Shown: one piece after another, positions 35,786 to 45,027 of the stretch
Layout of the letters: the number at the start of each line of letters is the position of its first letter
Position numbering within the stretch: the first letter of the stretch is position 1
Assembly (NCBI RefSeq): GCF_000498495.1
Contig: NZ_AVCS01000024.1
Coordinates: 1 to 64,000 of the forward strand
Source: Flavobacterium enshiense DK69
GTDB taxonomy: Bacteria; Bacteroidota; Bacteroidia; Flavobacteriales; Flavobacteriaceae
Reading direction: 5' to 3'
Length of the DNA stretch: 64,000 nucleotides
Translations under genes and position numbers: made by a program
The notes under the pieces: generated by a model
Told to the model about the DNA's origin: nothing
The model's database searches: none
What the model saw: only the letters and a program-made list of their open reading frames with translations

Positions 35786-38464
35786 CTAATCGGCGATGTT
35801 CGGATTCAGCCATTTCTCTGCATATTCGTATGTACAATTTCTTCGTTTGGCGTAATCGCGAACCTGATCTTCTTTTATCTTTCCGAGCCCGAAATACTTA
35901 CTTTCCGGATGTGCAAAATAATATCCCGAAACGGAAGACGCTGGCCACATGGCCATACTCTCCGTTAATGTTACCCCGATGTTTTCTTCCACATTTAAGA
36001 GTTTCCAGATTGTCGGCTTTTCCAAATGATCAGGACAGGCTGGATATCCGGGAGCCGGACGTATTCCTTTATATTCTTCTTTAATCAAATCTTCGTTGGT
36101 AAGTTTCTCTTCCGAAGCATACCCCCAGATTTCCTTACGTATTTTCTCGTGTAGGAATTCTGCAAAAGCTTCTGCAAAACGATCGCCCAAAGCCTTTACC
36201 ATAATGGAACTGTAATCGTCGTTGTTTTCTTCGAATGCTTTTGCTTTTTCATCCACACCAAATCCTGTTGTGACACAAAAGGCGCCCATGTAATCTTCTT
36301 TTCCAAGTTCTTTTGGGGAAATGAAATCAGACAAAGCGATGTTGGGCGCGCCTTTGGTCTTTTGAGATTGTTGACGTAAGGTTAGGAAAGTCTCCAAATG
36401 CTTCCCGCTTTTGTCATATAATTCTATATCGTCATCATTCACCTGATTCGCAGGGAAGATTCCGTAGATTCCTTTTGCCGTTAACCAGTTTTCCTCCAAT
36501 AATTGATTTAACATTTTTTGCGCGTCATTGAACAGTATCGTTGCCTGTTCGCCCACAACATTATCCGTCAATATCGCCGGGTATTTTCCGAATAATTGCC
36601 ACGAACCGAAAAACGGCGTCCAATCGATGTACGGAACCAATTCTTCCAATTTCACTTCGATGGTTTTTGTTCCAATGAAATTAGGTTTCACAGGTTGGTA
36701 GTTTTCCCAATCCAACTGTAATTTATTGGCTCTTGCCTGCTCTATTTTCAGATAGCTTTTATCACGCTGGCGGTTTAAAAATGTTTCACGAAACGCTTCG
36801 TATTCCGCCCGGATCGTACTCGCGTATATTTTTTTATCCTTATTCAGCAAATTTCCTGCTACGGTTACCGCACGGGATGCGTCGTTTACGTGAACCACGG
36901 TTTCCCTGTATTCGGGAGCAATCTTAACGGCTGTGTGTGCACGTGAAGTGGTTGCCCCACCAATCATAATCGGAATTTTGATATTTCGCTTATCCATCTC
37001 TTTGGCCAAATACACCATTTCATCCAGCGAAGGCGTAATCAATCCGCTCAAACCGATGATATCCACATTCTCGTTAATCGCAGTTTCAATAATTTTTTCC
37101 GGCGGTACCATCACTCCCAAATCGATAATTTCGAAATTGTTACAGGCTAAAACCACCGAAACGATATTTTTACCGATATCGTGAACATCGCCTTTTACGG
37201 TTGCCATCAATACTTTTCCGGCTGATGATGTAGCTCCGTCTTTTTCAGCTTCTATATAAGGAAGAAGATAAGCTACTGCTTTTTTCATCACACGGGCCGA
37301 TTTTACCACCTGAGGCAAAAACATTTTTCCGCTTCCGAACAAATCCCCCACGACGTTCATACCAGCCATCAGATTGATTTCGATAACTTCGATAGGCCTT
37401 GTAACCGATTGTCGGGCTTCTTCCACATCGATTTCGATAAATTCATCGATTCCTTTTACCAATGCGTGTGTGATTCGATCCTGCAAGGAACCGTTGCGCC
37501 ATTCCTGCACTGCTTTTTCATGAGATTTCACATCACCTTTGTAACTTTCGGCTAATTCCAAAAGCCTTTCGGTAGCATCATCGCGACGGTCTAAGAGTAC
37601 ATCCTCAACATATTCCAATAAAATTGGGTCGATTTCATCATACACCTCCAACATTTCAGGATTCACAATCCCCATCGTCATTCCGTGTTTGATGGCATGA
37701 TACAAAAACGCAGAATGCATTGCTTCACGTACTTTATCATTCCCACGGAAGGAGAATGACACGTTACTCACTCCTCCGCTAATATTGGCGTATGGAAGGT
37801 TTTCGCGTATCCATTTGGTAGCAAGAAAGAAATCCAATGCATTGCGACGGTGTTCTTCCATTCCGGTTGCTACCGGGAAAATATTCGGGTCGAAAATAAT
37901 GTCTTCGGCAGGGAAGTTGATTTCGTTGACCAATATATCGTAGGAACGTTTACAGATTTCGATACGACGTTCATAAGTATCGGCCTGACCAACCTCATCA
38001 AACGCCATTACAATTACTGCAGCCCCATATCGTTTTACCAGTTTCGCATGATGAAGAAACGCTTCTTTTCCTTCTTTCAAACTGATGGAATTCACCACAC
38101 ATTTTCCTTGTGCTACTTTCAGTCCGGCCTCGATAATTTCCCATTTGGAACTGTCAACCATCACGGGAACTCTTGAAATATCAGGTTCGGAAGCTATCAG
38201 ATTCAGGAATTTTGTCATCGCATAGACGCCGTCCAGCATCCCTTCGTCCATGTTGATATCGATAATCTGCGCACCACCTTCCACTTGCGCACGGGCAATA
38301 TCAAGTGCTTCTTCGTATTTTTCTTCTTTGATTAAACGCAGGAATTTTCGCGAACCGGTTACGTTAGTACGTTCCCCTACGTTCACGAAATTAGTTTCGG
38401 GAGTAACGATTAAAGGTTCTAATCCCGATAGTTTTAAATATTTATGGCTTGCTCTTTCGCTCAT
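35786..38464 (-). CDS. metH: Cobalamin-dependent methionine synthase, C-terminal part (folate, B12 and activation domains)
   Basis: Protein of 892 residues starting [18 protein letters not shown] at 38464, which overlaps the stop of the preceding gene by one base (TAATG). Domains in order: pterin-binding ([18 protein letters not shown], about 30), cobalamin cap and B12-binding ([14 protein letters not shown] with the axial-ligand His, about 445), and the AdoMet activation domain ([15 protein letters not shown], about 840). The homocysteine-binding domain is a separate gene just upstream. The two polypeptides together make a full MetH. Confidence 0.95.
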   Translation of the reverse strand: MSERASHKYLKLSGLEPLIVTPETNFVNVGERTNVTGSRKFLRLIKEEKYEEALDIARAQVEGGAQIIDINMDEGMLDGVYAMTKFLNLIASEPDISRVPVMVDSSKWEIIEAGLKVAQGKCVVNSISLKEGKEAFLHHAKLVKRYGAAVIVMAFDEVGQADTYERRIEICKRSYDILVNEINFPAEDIIFDPNIFPVATGMEEHRRNALDFFLATKWIRENLPYANISGGVSNVSFSFRGNDKVREAMHSAFLYHAIKHGMTMGIVNPEMLEVYDEIDPILLEYVEDVLLDRRDDATERLLELAESYKGDVKSHEKAVQEWRNGSLQDRITHALVKGIDEFIEIDVEEARQSVTRPIEVIEINLMAGMNVVGDLFGSGKMFLPQVVKSARVMKKAVAYLLPYIEAEKDGATSSAGKVLMATVKGDVHDIGKNIVSVVLACNNFEIIDLGVMVPPEKIIETAINENVDIIGLSGLITPSLDEMVYLAKEMDKRNIKIPIMIGGATTSRAHTAVKIAPEYRETVVHVNDASRAVTVAGNLLNKDKKIYASTIRAEYEAFRETFLNRQRDKSYLKIEQARANKLQLDWENYQPVKPNFIGTKTIEVKLEELVPYIDWTPFFGSWQLFGKYPAILTDNVVGEQATILFNDAQKMLNQLLEENWLTAKGIYGIFPANQVNDDDIELYDKSGKHLETFLTLRQQSQKTKGAPNIALSDFISPKELGKEDYMGAFCVTTGFGVDEKAKAFEENNDDYSSIMVKALGDRFAEAFAEFLHEKIRKEIWGYASEEKLTNEDLIKEEYKGIRPAPGYPACPDHLEKPTIWKLLNVEENIGVTLTESMAMWPASSVSGYYFAHPESKYFGLGKIKEDQVRDYAKRRNCTYEYAEKWLNPNIAD

Positions 38465-39450
38465 TATGCTTCCTCCAGTATTCTTGGTTTGTACTCTTTT
38501 GCTACTTCGGCAATTAAATTTATATGTTCCGGCGTTGTACCGCAGCATCCGCCTATAATATTGATCAGATTATCTTCTAAATACTCCCTGATTAACGCCT
38601 GCATTTCTTCCGGAGTTTGATCGTACTGACCGAAAGCATTTGGCAATCCGGCATTGGGATGTGCAGAAACATTAAACGAAGTATTGTGTGCCAAACGTTT
38701 TAAATACGGCTTTAACTGATCCGCTCCTAAAGCGCAGTTAAAACCAACGCTCAACAACGGTATATGCGAAATGGAAATCAGAAACGCTTCCACCGTCTGC
38801 CCCGATAACGTCCTGCCCGAAGCATCCGTAATCGTTCCCGAAACCATGATTGGAATATCGATGTTGCGTTCTTCTTTTACTTCTTCGATAGCGAAAAGTG
38901 CCGCTTTGGCGTTTAATGTGTCAAAGATAGTTTCCACCAACAACACGTCGCAACCACCGTCAATCAAGGCTTCTACCTGTTCTTTGTAGGCAATGCGCAA
39001 TTCGTCGAAAGTCACGGCGCGGAACCCCGGATCGTTTACATCCGGGCTCATGCTAGCCGTTCGGTTGGTTGGTCCGATGGAACCCGCTACAAAACGAGGT
39101 CGGTCGGTAAATTCGTCTGCTACTTCTCTTGCGATTTTTGCCGATTGGTAGTTTAACTCATACACCAAATCTTCCATGTGATAATCCGCCATTCCAATCG
39201 TGGTTCCGGAAAAAGTATTGGTTTCCACGATGTCGGCTCCGGCAACAAAATAAGCGCGGTGTACTTCTTTAACCGCTTCGGGCTGTGTAAGCGACAGTAA
39301 GTCGTTATTCCCTTTTAGCGGATGCGGAAAATCCTTGAAACGCTCACCTCGAAAATCTTCTTCTTCGAATTTATAGCGTTGCAGCATTGTACCCATCGCT
39401 CCGTCGAGGATGAGGATTCGGTTTTGTATGGCTTCCTGTATTTTTGACAT
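38464..39450 (-). CDS. metH: Methionine synthase, N-terminal homocysteine S-methyltransferase part
   Basis: Protein of 328 residues forming the homocysteine-binding barrel of Met[15 protein letters not shown] (about 11) opens the domain. The zinc cysteines are in [11 protein letters not shown] (about 237) and [11 protein letters not shown] (about 301). It would transfer the methyl from cobalamin on the partner protein to homocysteine. It is first in the operon, behind a SAM-I riboswitch whose terminator is at about 39623-39670. A 14-bp direct repeat (TGGCTAAAAGCT-type) lies just before the ATG. Confidence 0.95.
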   Translation of the reverse strand: MSKIQEAIQNRILILDGAMGTMLQRYKFEEEDFRGERFKDFPHPLKGNNDLLSLTQPEAVKEVHRAYFVAGADIVETNTFSGTTIGMADYHMEDLVYELNYQSAKIAREVADEFTDRPRFVAGSIGPTNRTASMSPDVNDPGFRAVTFDELRIAYKEQVEALIDGGCDVLLVETIFDTLNAKAALFAIEEVKEERNIDIPIMVSGTITDASGRTLSGQTVEAFLISISHIPLLSVGFNCALGADQLKPYLKRLAHNTSFNVSAHPNAGLPNAFGQYDQTPEEMQALIREYLEDNLINIIGGCCGTTPEHINLIAEVAKEYKPRILEEA

Positions 39451-39519
39451 ATTTTTTTAAGCTTTTAGCCACTAGCTTTTAGCCAATAGCGATTCCAAAA
39501 AATCAATTTGTTTCTTATT

Positions 39520-39618
39520 TAGCCCCGATTACTTCACTGATTTAATATTTACAGAGGTGTTATGTGAACACTTCGTGTTTGCAGCAACTACCTTGTAGTG
39601 AGTATAGCGGGAACAGGG
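39520..39618 (+). repeat. Dispersed intergenic repeat, copy 3
   Basis: Runs from TAGCCCCGAT to AGCGGGAACAGGG, with the same ends and orientation as the copies near 114 and 6008 but an unrelated middle of about 75 bp. It sits between the riboswitch terminator and metH, so it is inside the metH leader transcript. Confidence 0.5.
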
Positions 39619-39622
39619 ACAG

Positions 39623-39670
39623 CAAAAAAGCCCAAGCCTTTGCTTCGCCAATTCGCTATCGCTCGGGTTG
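39623..39670 (-). terminator. Expression-platform terminator of the metH riboswitch
   Basis: On the minus strand AACCCGAGC pairs with GCTTGGGCTT (one G-U, one bulge) around an AT/GC-mixed loop, followed by a short U-run. It lies about 20 bp downstream of the riboswitch P1 stem, as expected for SAM-induced termination. Confidence 0.6.
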
Positions 39671-39691
39671 CTTCCAATTCTAAACTATTTT

Positions 39692-39828
39692 GTTATCGTG
39701 AAATCAGAGAGATACCGAAAAAGTATCTTGTTATCTGTCCACAATCAGTGGTAGAATGTAGCACCTTCTACGAGAGTAGGGTTGCCAAGGCTTCATTGGG
39801 TCTAGTCCCTCTGCCTTTCGTGATAACG
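39692..39828 (-). promoter_or_regulatory. SAM-I (S-box) riboswitch upstream of metH
   Basis: The minus strand reads GTTATCACGAAAGGCAGAGG, then GACTAGACCCAATGAAGCC and TTGGCAACC, then AAGGTGCTACATTCTACC. It closes with GATAAC pairing to the initial GTTATC (P1). The GGCAGAGGGA...GAUGAAGCC...GGCAACC...GGUGCUA order is the S-box consensus. A P4 hairpin (GATAC/GGTATC) precedes the 3' P1 strand. It controls metH1-metH2-metF by SAM binding. Confidence 0.92.
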
Positions 39829-39849
39829 TCAGTCTGTATAAGAACGCTG

Positions 39850-39857
39850 CAAAGCTA
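39850..39857 (-). promoter_or_regulatory. -7 element for the SAM-I/metH transcript
   Basis: The minus strand reads TAGCTTTG, an exact TAnnTTTG match 22 bp upstream of the riboswitch P1. The rest of 39858-39966 shows only AT-rich sequence after the metZ stop. Confidence 0.5.
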
Positions 39858-39966
39858 ACAACAAAAAATTGAATTCGGAAATTTTTTCTGCTTTTAGCTT
39901 AATTTTCACAATTAAACAGATTTTTTTTCTTCAAAAATCTACGAAAATAATTTTTTAAACAGCCAG

Positions 39967-41139
39967 CTAGCTCAAAGCCTGTTGTAAATCATTGATAACA
40001 TCCTGAACCGTTTCCAATCCAACTGAAACACGAACCAGACCATCGGTGATGCTTACCGCCAAACGTTCATCTTCGGTTAATTTGCTGTGTGTGGTGGAAG
40101 CAGGATGCGTTACAATTGTTCGCGTATCGCCTAAATTGGCTGAAAGCGAGCACAGTTGAATTCTGTCTAAAAACTTACGGCCCGCTTCGATTCCGCCCTT
40201 AATTTCAAAAGCAACAATGTTTCCGCCCAAACGCATTTGTTTTTTAGCAATTTCATACTGCGGATGCGATTTCAGGAACGGGTATTTCACCTGTTTTACA
40301 TTCGGATGGTTTTCCAAAAATTCAGCAACTTTTAATGCATTTTCACAATGTTTTTCCACACGGATTGGCAACGTTTCCAAACTTTTTGACAACACCCAAG
40401 CATTAAATGGCGACAAAGCCGGCCCCGTATTTCTTGAAAATAAGTAAATTTCACGAATCAAATCAGCACGGCCAACGGTTATTCCACCCAGAACACGCCC
40501 TTGACCATCGATTAACTTGGTTGCGGAATGCACCACCAAATCAGCTCCGAATTGAATTGGGTTCTGGATGTACGGCGTGGCGAAACAGTTATCAATAATC
40601 AGAATCAGGTTGTGTTTTTTTGCAATTTGGCCTAATAATTCCAGATCGATAATATCAACAGCCGGATTAGTAGGCGATTCTGCAAAAAGGATTTTAGTAT
40701 TGGGTTGTATAAAATCCTCAATAGTTTCCGGCTTGTTGATATCAAAATAACTGGTAGTGATGTTCCATTTCGGGAAATACTTTGTAAACAACGTGTGCGT
40801 TGAACCAAAAACACTGCCCACCGAAACGATGTGATCACCTGATTCCAACAGCGCTGCGAAAGTGGAATAAACAGCCGCCATCCCGGTTGCAAAAGCATAA
40901 CCCGCTTCGGCTCCTTCCATCTGGCAGATTTTTTCTACAAACTCGCTTGTATTCGGGTTTGTGAATCGGCTGTAAATATTTCGTTCTTTTTCCTCCGTGA
41001 AGGAAGCACGCATGTCTTCGGCATCTTCAAAGACGAAACTTGAGGTTAAGTATAACGGAACGGAATGTTCCAAATATTGCGAACGTTCTAATTGGGTACG
41101 TATGGCTTGGGTTTCGAAACCGAATTCTGAATTACTCAT
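39967..41139 (-). CDS. metZ: Trans-sulfuration PLP enzyme, probable O-acetyl/succinylhomoserine sulfhydrylase
   Basis: Cys/Met metabolism PLP enzyme of 390 residues. The N-terminal GFETQAIRTQLERSQYLEHSVPLYLTSSFVFEDAEDM, YSRFTNPNTSEFVEKI, NCFATPYIQNPIQFGADLVVHSATKLIDGQGRVLGG (PLP lysine in SATK, about 205) and SLGDTRTIVTHPASTTHSKL are diagnostic of the MetB/MetC/MetZ family. Because metX (homoserine O-acetylation) is in the same operon, direct sulfhydrylation of O-acetylhomoserine to homocysteine is most likely. Cystathionine gamma-synthase activity is the alternative. It is last of the metX-thrA-metZ operon. Confidence 0.88.
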   Translation of the reverse strand: MSNSEFGFETQAIRTQLERSQYLEHSVPLYLTSSFVFEDAEDMRASFTEEKERNIYSRFTNPNTSEFVEKICQMEGAEAGYAFATGMAAVYSTFAALLESGDHIVSVGSVFGSTHTLFTKYFPKWNITTSYFDINKPETIEDFIQPNTKILFAESPTNPAVDIIDLELLGQIAKKHNLILIIDNCFATPYIQNPIQFGADLVVHSATKLIDGQGRVLGGITVGRADLIREIYLFSRNTGPALSPFNAWVLSKSLETLPIRVEKHCENALKVAEFLENHPNVKQVKYPFLKSHPQYEIAKKQMRLGGNIVAFEIKGGIEAGRKFLDRIQLCSLSANLGDTRTIVTHPASTTHSKLTEDERLAVSITDGLVRVSVGLETVQDVINDLQQALS

Positions 41140-41162
41140 TATATTGTTGCTGTTTATTTTAA

Positions 41163-43580
41163 TTATTTAATTTTTTCGGCTAATCGTAAAATATCACCAA
41201 AAACACCTCTAGCGGTTACGGCTGCTCCGGCTCCGGCACCTTGGATTACGATTGGATGCTCGCCATAGGATTCGGTGTAGATTTCAAAAATGGAATCCGA
41301 ACCTTTGAGTTGTCCTAATGAACTTTCCTGCGGAACGGACACCAAACTTACTTCCAGATTGGCCCCGTTTTCCACCGACAAATCACCTGACAAATCACCT
41401 ACATAGCGCAACACGTGATTTTCGGTTTGGTTTGATTTCTTGTTTTGATAAATCGGATTCAACTCTTCCAATTGCGAAAGGAAACTATCCACACTGCCTT
41501 CGCGGAGGCTTTCCGGGATAAGGTTTTGGATTTTCACTTCGGAGAATTCATTGATTAGATCCAGTTCTCTGGCAAGGATTAATAATTTTCGACCAACGTC
41601 ATTTCCGTTCAGATCTTCGCGCGGATCCGGTTCGGTGAATCCTTTTTCAATAGCTTCCTTCAACACATCGCTGAATTTTTTATCCGAAGCAGAAAACGTA
41701 TTGAACAGGTAGCTCAGTGTTCCTGAGAAAACACCTCTGATTCGGGTAATATTTTCACCGGAATGGTGTAGCAGGCGAATTGTATCGATTAACGGCAATC
41801 CGGCGCCCACATTGGTTTCGTATAAATAATTCTTCTGATAGAAATGAAGATTTTCACGCAGGTTTTTATAAAAACTGTATTCTTTCGTATTGGCAATTTT
41901 ATTGGCTGAAACCAAATCGAAACCGTTTTTGATCAGTTCCACATAATTGGAAACAAAATCTTTGCTTGCAGTTGTGTCAATCGCGATTAAATTTCCTAAA
42001 TGCTGTTCTTTCACTGCATTTAGAATGGCTTCTACAGATGATTTTTGAGTAGTATTTTGCAATTCCGACTCCCAATCATTAGAAATACCTTTCGAATCAA
42101 AAATGAACTGACGGGAATTTGCGATTGCGACGATATTCAATTCAAGTCCCTTGCGCTGAATAATGTTTTCACGGCTTTCTAACAATTGATTGATCAATGT
42201 TTTCCCAACTGTTCCGTGTCCGAAAATCACCAGATTTACTTTTTTAGTAATACCAAAAATCTCACTGTGGATGACATTCAACGCTTTTTTAAGTTGTTTT
42301 CGCTCTACCACCAAACTCACATTTTTTCCGGTAACAGTATTGTTGAACAAAATCGGAACTATCTGGTTGCGGATTAAAGCGTCGTAAGGTTTGTTGAAAG
42401 TGGCCAACTCCTGTCCGATGATGGAAATAACCGAAACATTTTCAGTTAGGTAAACGCAGCTCACATCTTGTGTATAGAAATCCAATTCAAATTCTGCCTC
42501 GATTGCATCTTTGGCTTTTTGTGCGTCTTTCGCATCCACCACCAAACCAATACCACGCTCGGATGAACCTTGTGAAATAATGCTCACACTGATGTTATTT
42601 TGAGCCAAAGCCCTGAAGATTCTGGCATCAATTCCCGGTTTCCCCAGCAAACCGCGTCCTTCCAGATTTACCAACACAACATTCTCCAAAACCGAAAGCG
42701 ATTTGATTCCCTTTCTTGAATTTTCGGCATTGATCAATGTTCCGTTATGCGTATGGTTGAATGTGTTTAAAATTCGTAACGGAATTTTCTTTTCTATCAA
42801 CGGAATTATAGTTTTTGCATGCAGGATCGTAGCTCCGAAAGTAGCAATCTCATTGGCTTCCTCAAAAGAAAGCTGATCAATTTTTTTGGCGTCCGGCACT
42901 AAATCCGGATTGGCAGTAAAAATTCCGTCTACGTGAGTGAAGCTTTGCAATTCTTCGGCTTCAAGATAATTAGCCAATAACGAAGCAGTAAAATTACTTC
43001 CGTTTCTTCCTAAAGTAGTGGTTTCGTCATCCGTACTTGAAGCGATAAAACCAGTCACAATGTTTACTGTAGTACCGCTGTTATTTTTGAAATGCGCCTG
43101 CACATTTTTACGGGAAATAGTGTCTACCGGCTGGGCGTCTCCAAATTTGGCATCGGTTTTAATTAACTGGCGTGTATCTGCTAAATTAGCGTTCACTCCT
43201 TTTTCCTTCAAAGCTTGAGTTATCACTTTACCGGAAATCACTTCGCCTTGGGCCAACACATTGTCTTTTATCTTTTTGCTGTAATCCCCCAAAAGTGCCA
43301 CACCTTCGAACAATTTTTCCAATAGTGTGAATTCTGGCGTCAAATCAACCGAAGAATTGCTTTTCTGGTAGTTCTTGAAATTCTCCAATTGCTCGCGGTA
43401 GACTTCATTCTTCTTGGCTTTTTCAAGAATTTCTTCCAATTCATCCGTAGCATTACCGATAGCGGAAACAACCACTGCGATTTTCTCCTGCTTGTTGACT
43501 TTATCTAAAATGATGCTTATTGCTTTATCGAAACCTTCGCCATAGGCTAAAGACTTTCCTCCGAATTTTAATATTTTCAT
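41163..43580 (-). CDS. thrA: Bifunctional aspartokinase / homoserine dehydrogenase
   Basis: Fusion enzyme of 805 residues catalysing the first and third steps of the aspartate family pathway. The kinase domain (about 1-300) opens with ILKFGGKSLAYGEGFDKAI and has TTLGRNGSNFTASLL. Two ACT-like segments lie at about 310-450. The homoserine dehydrogenase domain starts at LVIFGHGTVGKTLINQLL (about 465) and has LYETNVGAGLPLIDTIRLLHHSGENI and GFTEPDPREDLNGNDVGRKLLILARE. Its position between metX and metZ directs homoserine to methionine. It overlaps the metX stop by 4 bp. Confidence 0.94.
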   Translation of the reverse strand: MKILKFGGKSLAYGEGFDKAISIILDKVNKQEKIAVVVSAIGNATDELEEILEKAKKNEVYREQLENFKNYQKSNSSVDLTPEFTLLEKLFEGVALLGDYSKKIKDNVLAQGEVISGKVITQALKEKGVNANLADTRQLIKTDAKFGDAQPVDTISRKNVQAHFKNNSGTTVNIVTGFIASSTDDETTTLGRNGSNFTASLLANYLEAEELQSFTHVDGIFTANPDLVPDAKKIDQLSFEEANEIATFGATILHAKTIIPLIEKKIPLRILNTFNHTHNGTLINAENSRKGIKSLSVLENVVLVNLEGRGLLGKPGIDARIFRALAQNNISVSIISQGSSERGIGLVVDAKDAQKAKDAIEAEFELDFYTQDVSCVYLTENVSVISIIGQELATFNKPYDALIRNQIVPILFNNTVTGKNVSLVVERKQLKKALNVIHSEIFGITKKVNLVIFGHGTVGKTLINQLLESRENIIQRKGLELNIVAIANSRQFIFDSKGISNDWESELQNTTQKSSVEAILNAVKEQHLGNLIAIDTTASKDFVSNYVELIKNGFDLVSANKIANTKEYSFYKNLRENLHFYQKNYLYETNVGAGLPLIDTIRLLHHSGENITRIRGVFSGTLSYLFNTFSASDKKFSDVLKEAIEKGFTEPDPREDLNGNDVGRKLLILARELDLINEFSEVKIQNLIPESLREGSVDSFLSQLEELNPIYQNKKSNQTENHVLRYVGDLSGDLSVENGANLEVSLVSVPQESSLGQLKGSDSIFEIYTESYGEHPIVIQGAGAGAAVTARGVFGDILRLAEKIK

Positions 43581-44578
43581 GCCAGTACTGTTGCTTTTAG
43601 TTTAGTTGTTGTAAAAATGTTTTTCAAAATGTTTCCTAACTGCTCAAATTCAATTAAAAAAGCGTCGTGTCCGTGAATGGATTGTATTTCCTGATAAGAT
43701 ACCTGACTTGTTACTTTCCTAAGCATTTTGTAGGTTTCCCTATTTTCTTCAGCAGTAAAGAAATAATCGGAATTCACTCCCACCAAATGAATCTTAGCTG
43801 AAGTTTCTTCTGCGAAAGCCAGTAGTTGTTCACTATCCATGTCTTCCCCAATGGTTTTCAACAGATGATTCATCAATTTGTAGGCCGCCAATTCAAAACG
43901 GCTTTCCAGTTTTTTTCCGTGATGCTGAAGCCAACTCTCGATCTGATACAATTCCTGCCCATCGTTTTTAGCACGGTTGAATTTCGCTTTCAGTGATTCC
44001 GGTGTTCGGTACAATAACATAGCGTGCATTCGGGCATCGTGGATTGGATTTTTGGAGTTGTTGAGAATCTGATCCTGCACCAAGACATTCGCAATCAACC
44101 AATCCGAAGATTTCCAGTCGGAAGCTATCGGAATGAGATGCTTAATACTGTTGGGTCTCAGAAAAGCCATTTCCCAGGCAATACCACCGCCAATACTTCC
44201 GCCAATCACTGCAAAAAGGTTTCTAATATTTAACGAATGAAGTCCTTTCCAGAAAAGTTTAGCAATGTATCTCGTTCCAAAATCTTTATAATTTCCGATT
44301 AGATTTTCCGGGTTCCCGTCAAAACCATTTCCCGGAATATTAAAAGAGATTACGGTATAAACATTCGTGTCGATAGTTTTATTTTCACCGATTAACTCAT
44401 TCCACCAGCCTTTTTCCCCTATTACCTGTGAATTTCCGGTCAACGCATGATTCACTAAAACCACGGGTGCGGTTCCGATTGCCTGTCCAAATACCTGAAA
44501 GTACAATGGTACCCATCTTTTATTTACTCCATTTTCAAGAGTGAAATCGAAAACATCTGTTCTTTGTAGTCCGTTCAT
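43577..44578 (-). CDS. metX: Homoserine O-acetyltransferase
   Basis: Alpha/beta-hydrolase-fold acyltransferase of 333 residues. LVNHALTGNSQ (about 41-51), the nucleophile elbow GGSIGGG with Ser128, the acidic GVNSDYFF near residue 270 and the catalytic His in SIHGHDAFLIEF near 300 are all present. It is somewhat shorter than typical MetX (about 350-380), mainly at the N-terminus. It activates homoserine for sulfhydrylation by the metZ product. It is the first gene of the operon, 112 bp downstream of an attenuator-type terminator preceded by a Met-rich leader ORF. Confidence 0.9.
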   Translation of the reverse strand: MNGLQRTDVFDFTLENGVNKRWVPLYFQVFGQAIGTAPVVLVNHALTGNSQVIGEKGWWNELIGENKTIDTNVYTVISFNIPGNGFDGNPENLIGNYKDFGTRYIAKLFWKGLHSLNIRNLFAVIGGSIGGGIAWEMAFLRPNSIKHLIPIASDWKSSDWLIANVLVQDQILNNSKNPIHDARMHAMLLYRTPESLKAKFNRAKNDGQELYQIESWLQHHGKKLESRFELAAYKLMNHLLKTIGEDMDSEQLLAFAEETSAKIHLVGVNSDYFFTAEENRETYKMLRKVTSQVSYQEIQSIHGHDAFLIEFEQLGNILKNIFTTTKLKATVLA

Positions 44579-44689
44579 TTTTTATCCACTTTTTAAGACA
44601 ACCAGCTTTTGCAACACAGAAATATCTTTTTTCAGCCAGTTATTATTTACCTTTTCTCCTTTTGATTTAAAAAAATCTGTTTTTCGTAT

Positions 44690-44724
44690 TCAACAAAAAA
44701 ACCCCTGCGGAGTGCAGAGGTTTT
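44690..44724 (-). terminator. Attenuator terminator of the metX operon
   Basis: The minus strand forms AAAACCUCUGC/GCAGGGGUUUU (one U-G pair), loop ACUCC, followed by a U-run. The 5' arm CCUCUGC (44720-44714) is exactly complementary to GCAGAGG at 44771-44765 inside the Met-rich leader ORF. The only upstream minus-strand gene, OsmC-like, has its own strong terminator at 44961-45004. Confidence 0.88.
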
Positions 44725-44749
44725 AGCTGTGAATTTTATACTGATTAAA

Positions 44750-44821
44750 TTAAGCATACAGCATCCTCTGCGGATAGTTCCCCAACATCATATGCATCAT
44801 CATTCGCTCAATTCTTTTCAT
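44750..44821 (-). CDS. Methionine-rich leader peptide of the metX operon
   Basis: ORF of 23 codons, ATG at 44821, TAA at 44750. Residues 7-12 are MMMHMM, and 7 of 23 residues are Met including the start and Met20. The segment GCAGAGG in codons 17-19 (Pro-Gln-Arg) begins 15 nt past the last Met of the run and is a perfect 7-nt complement of the terminator 5' arm 45 nt downstream. A ribosome stalled for Met-tRNA would free GCAGAGG to block the terminator. The stop lies five codons later, where a terminating ribosome would mask it. The downstream genes make homocysteine for methionine. Confidence 0.85.
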   Translation of the reverse strand: MKRIERMMMHMMLGNYPQRMLYA

Positions 44822-44841
44822 TTCTATTTTTTATTACGGTG

Positions 44842-44849
44842 CAAATTTA
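44842..44849 (-). promoter_or_regulatory. -7 element of the metX leader
   Basis: The minus strand reads TAAATTTG, an exact TAnnTTTG match 20 bp before the leader ATG. The -33 is not clear in the AT-rich upstream sequence. Confidence 0.5.
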
Positions 44850-44960
44850 GACGTTTTTTCTAATTAAAAAAATAAAACAGTTATTTTTTCTAAAAAATTT
44901 CCTTTAGAAGTGTTTTTGTAGATGTTTTTTCTGTTAGCTGAAAATCAATATTTATGAGTA

Positions 44961-45004
44961 AAAAACAAAACTGCCTCCCTCAAAAACATATCGGGAGGCA
45001 GTTT
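44961..45004 (-). terminator. Terminator of the OsmC-like operon
   Basis: Perfect 12-bp stem AAACTGCCTCCC/GGGAGGCAGTTT with a 13-nt loop. The minus-strand side continues into TTTTGTTTTTT. It lies 24 bp past the OsmC-like stop. Confidence 0.88.
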
Positions 45005-45027
45005 AAAAACAAACAAACAATCTTTAA

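Noticed and set aside
38464..39450. The split of metH as a frameshift or sequencing error
   Set aside because: The two parts have clean start and stop (TAATG overlap) at a domain boundary and complete domains; a separate homocysteine-methyltransferase subunit is usual in this group.
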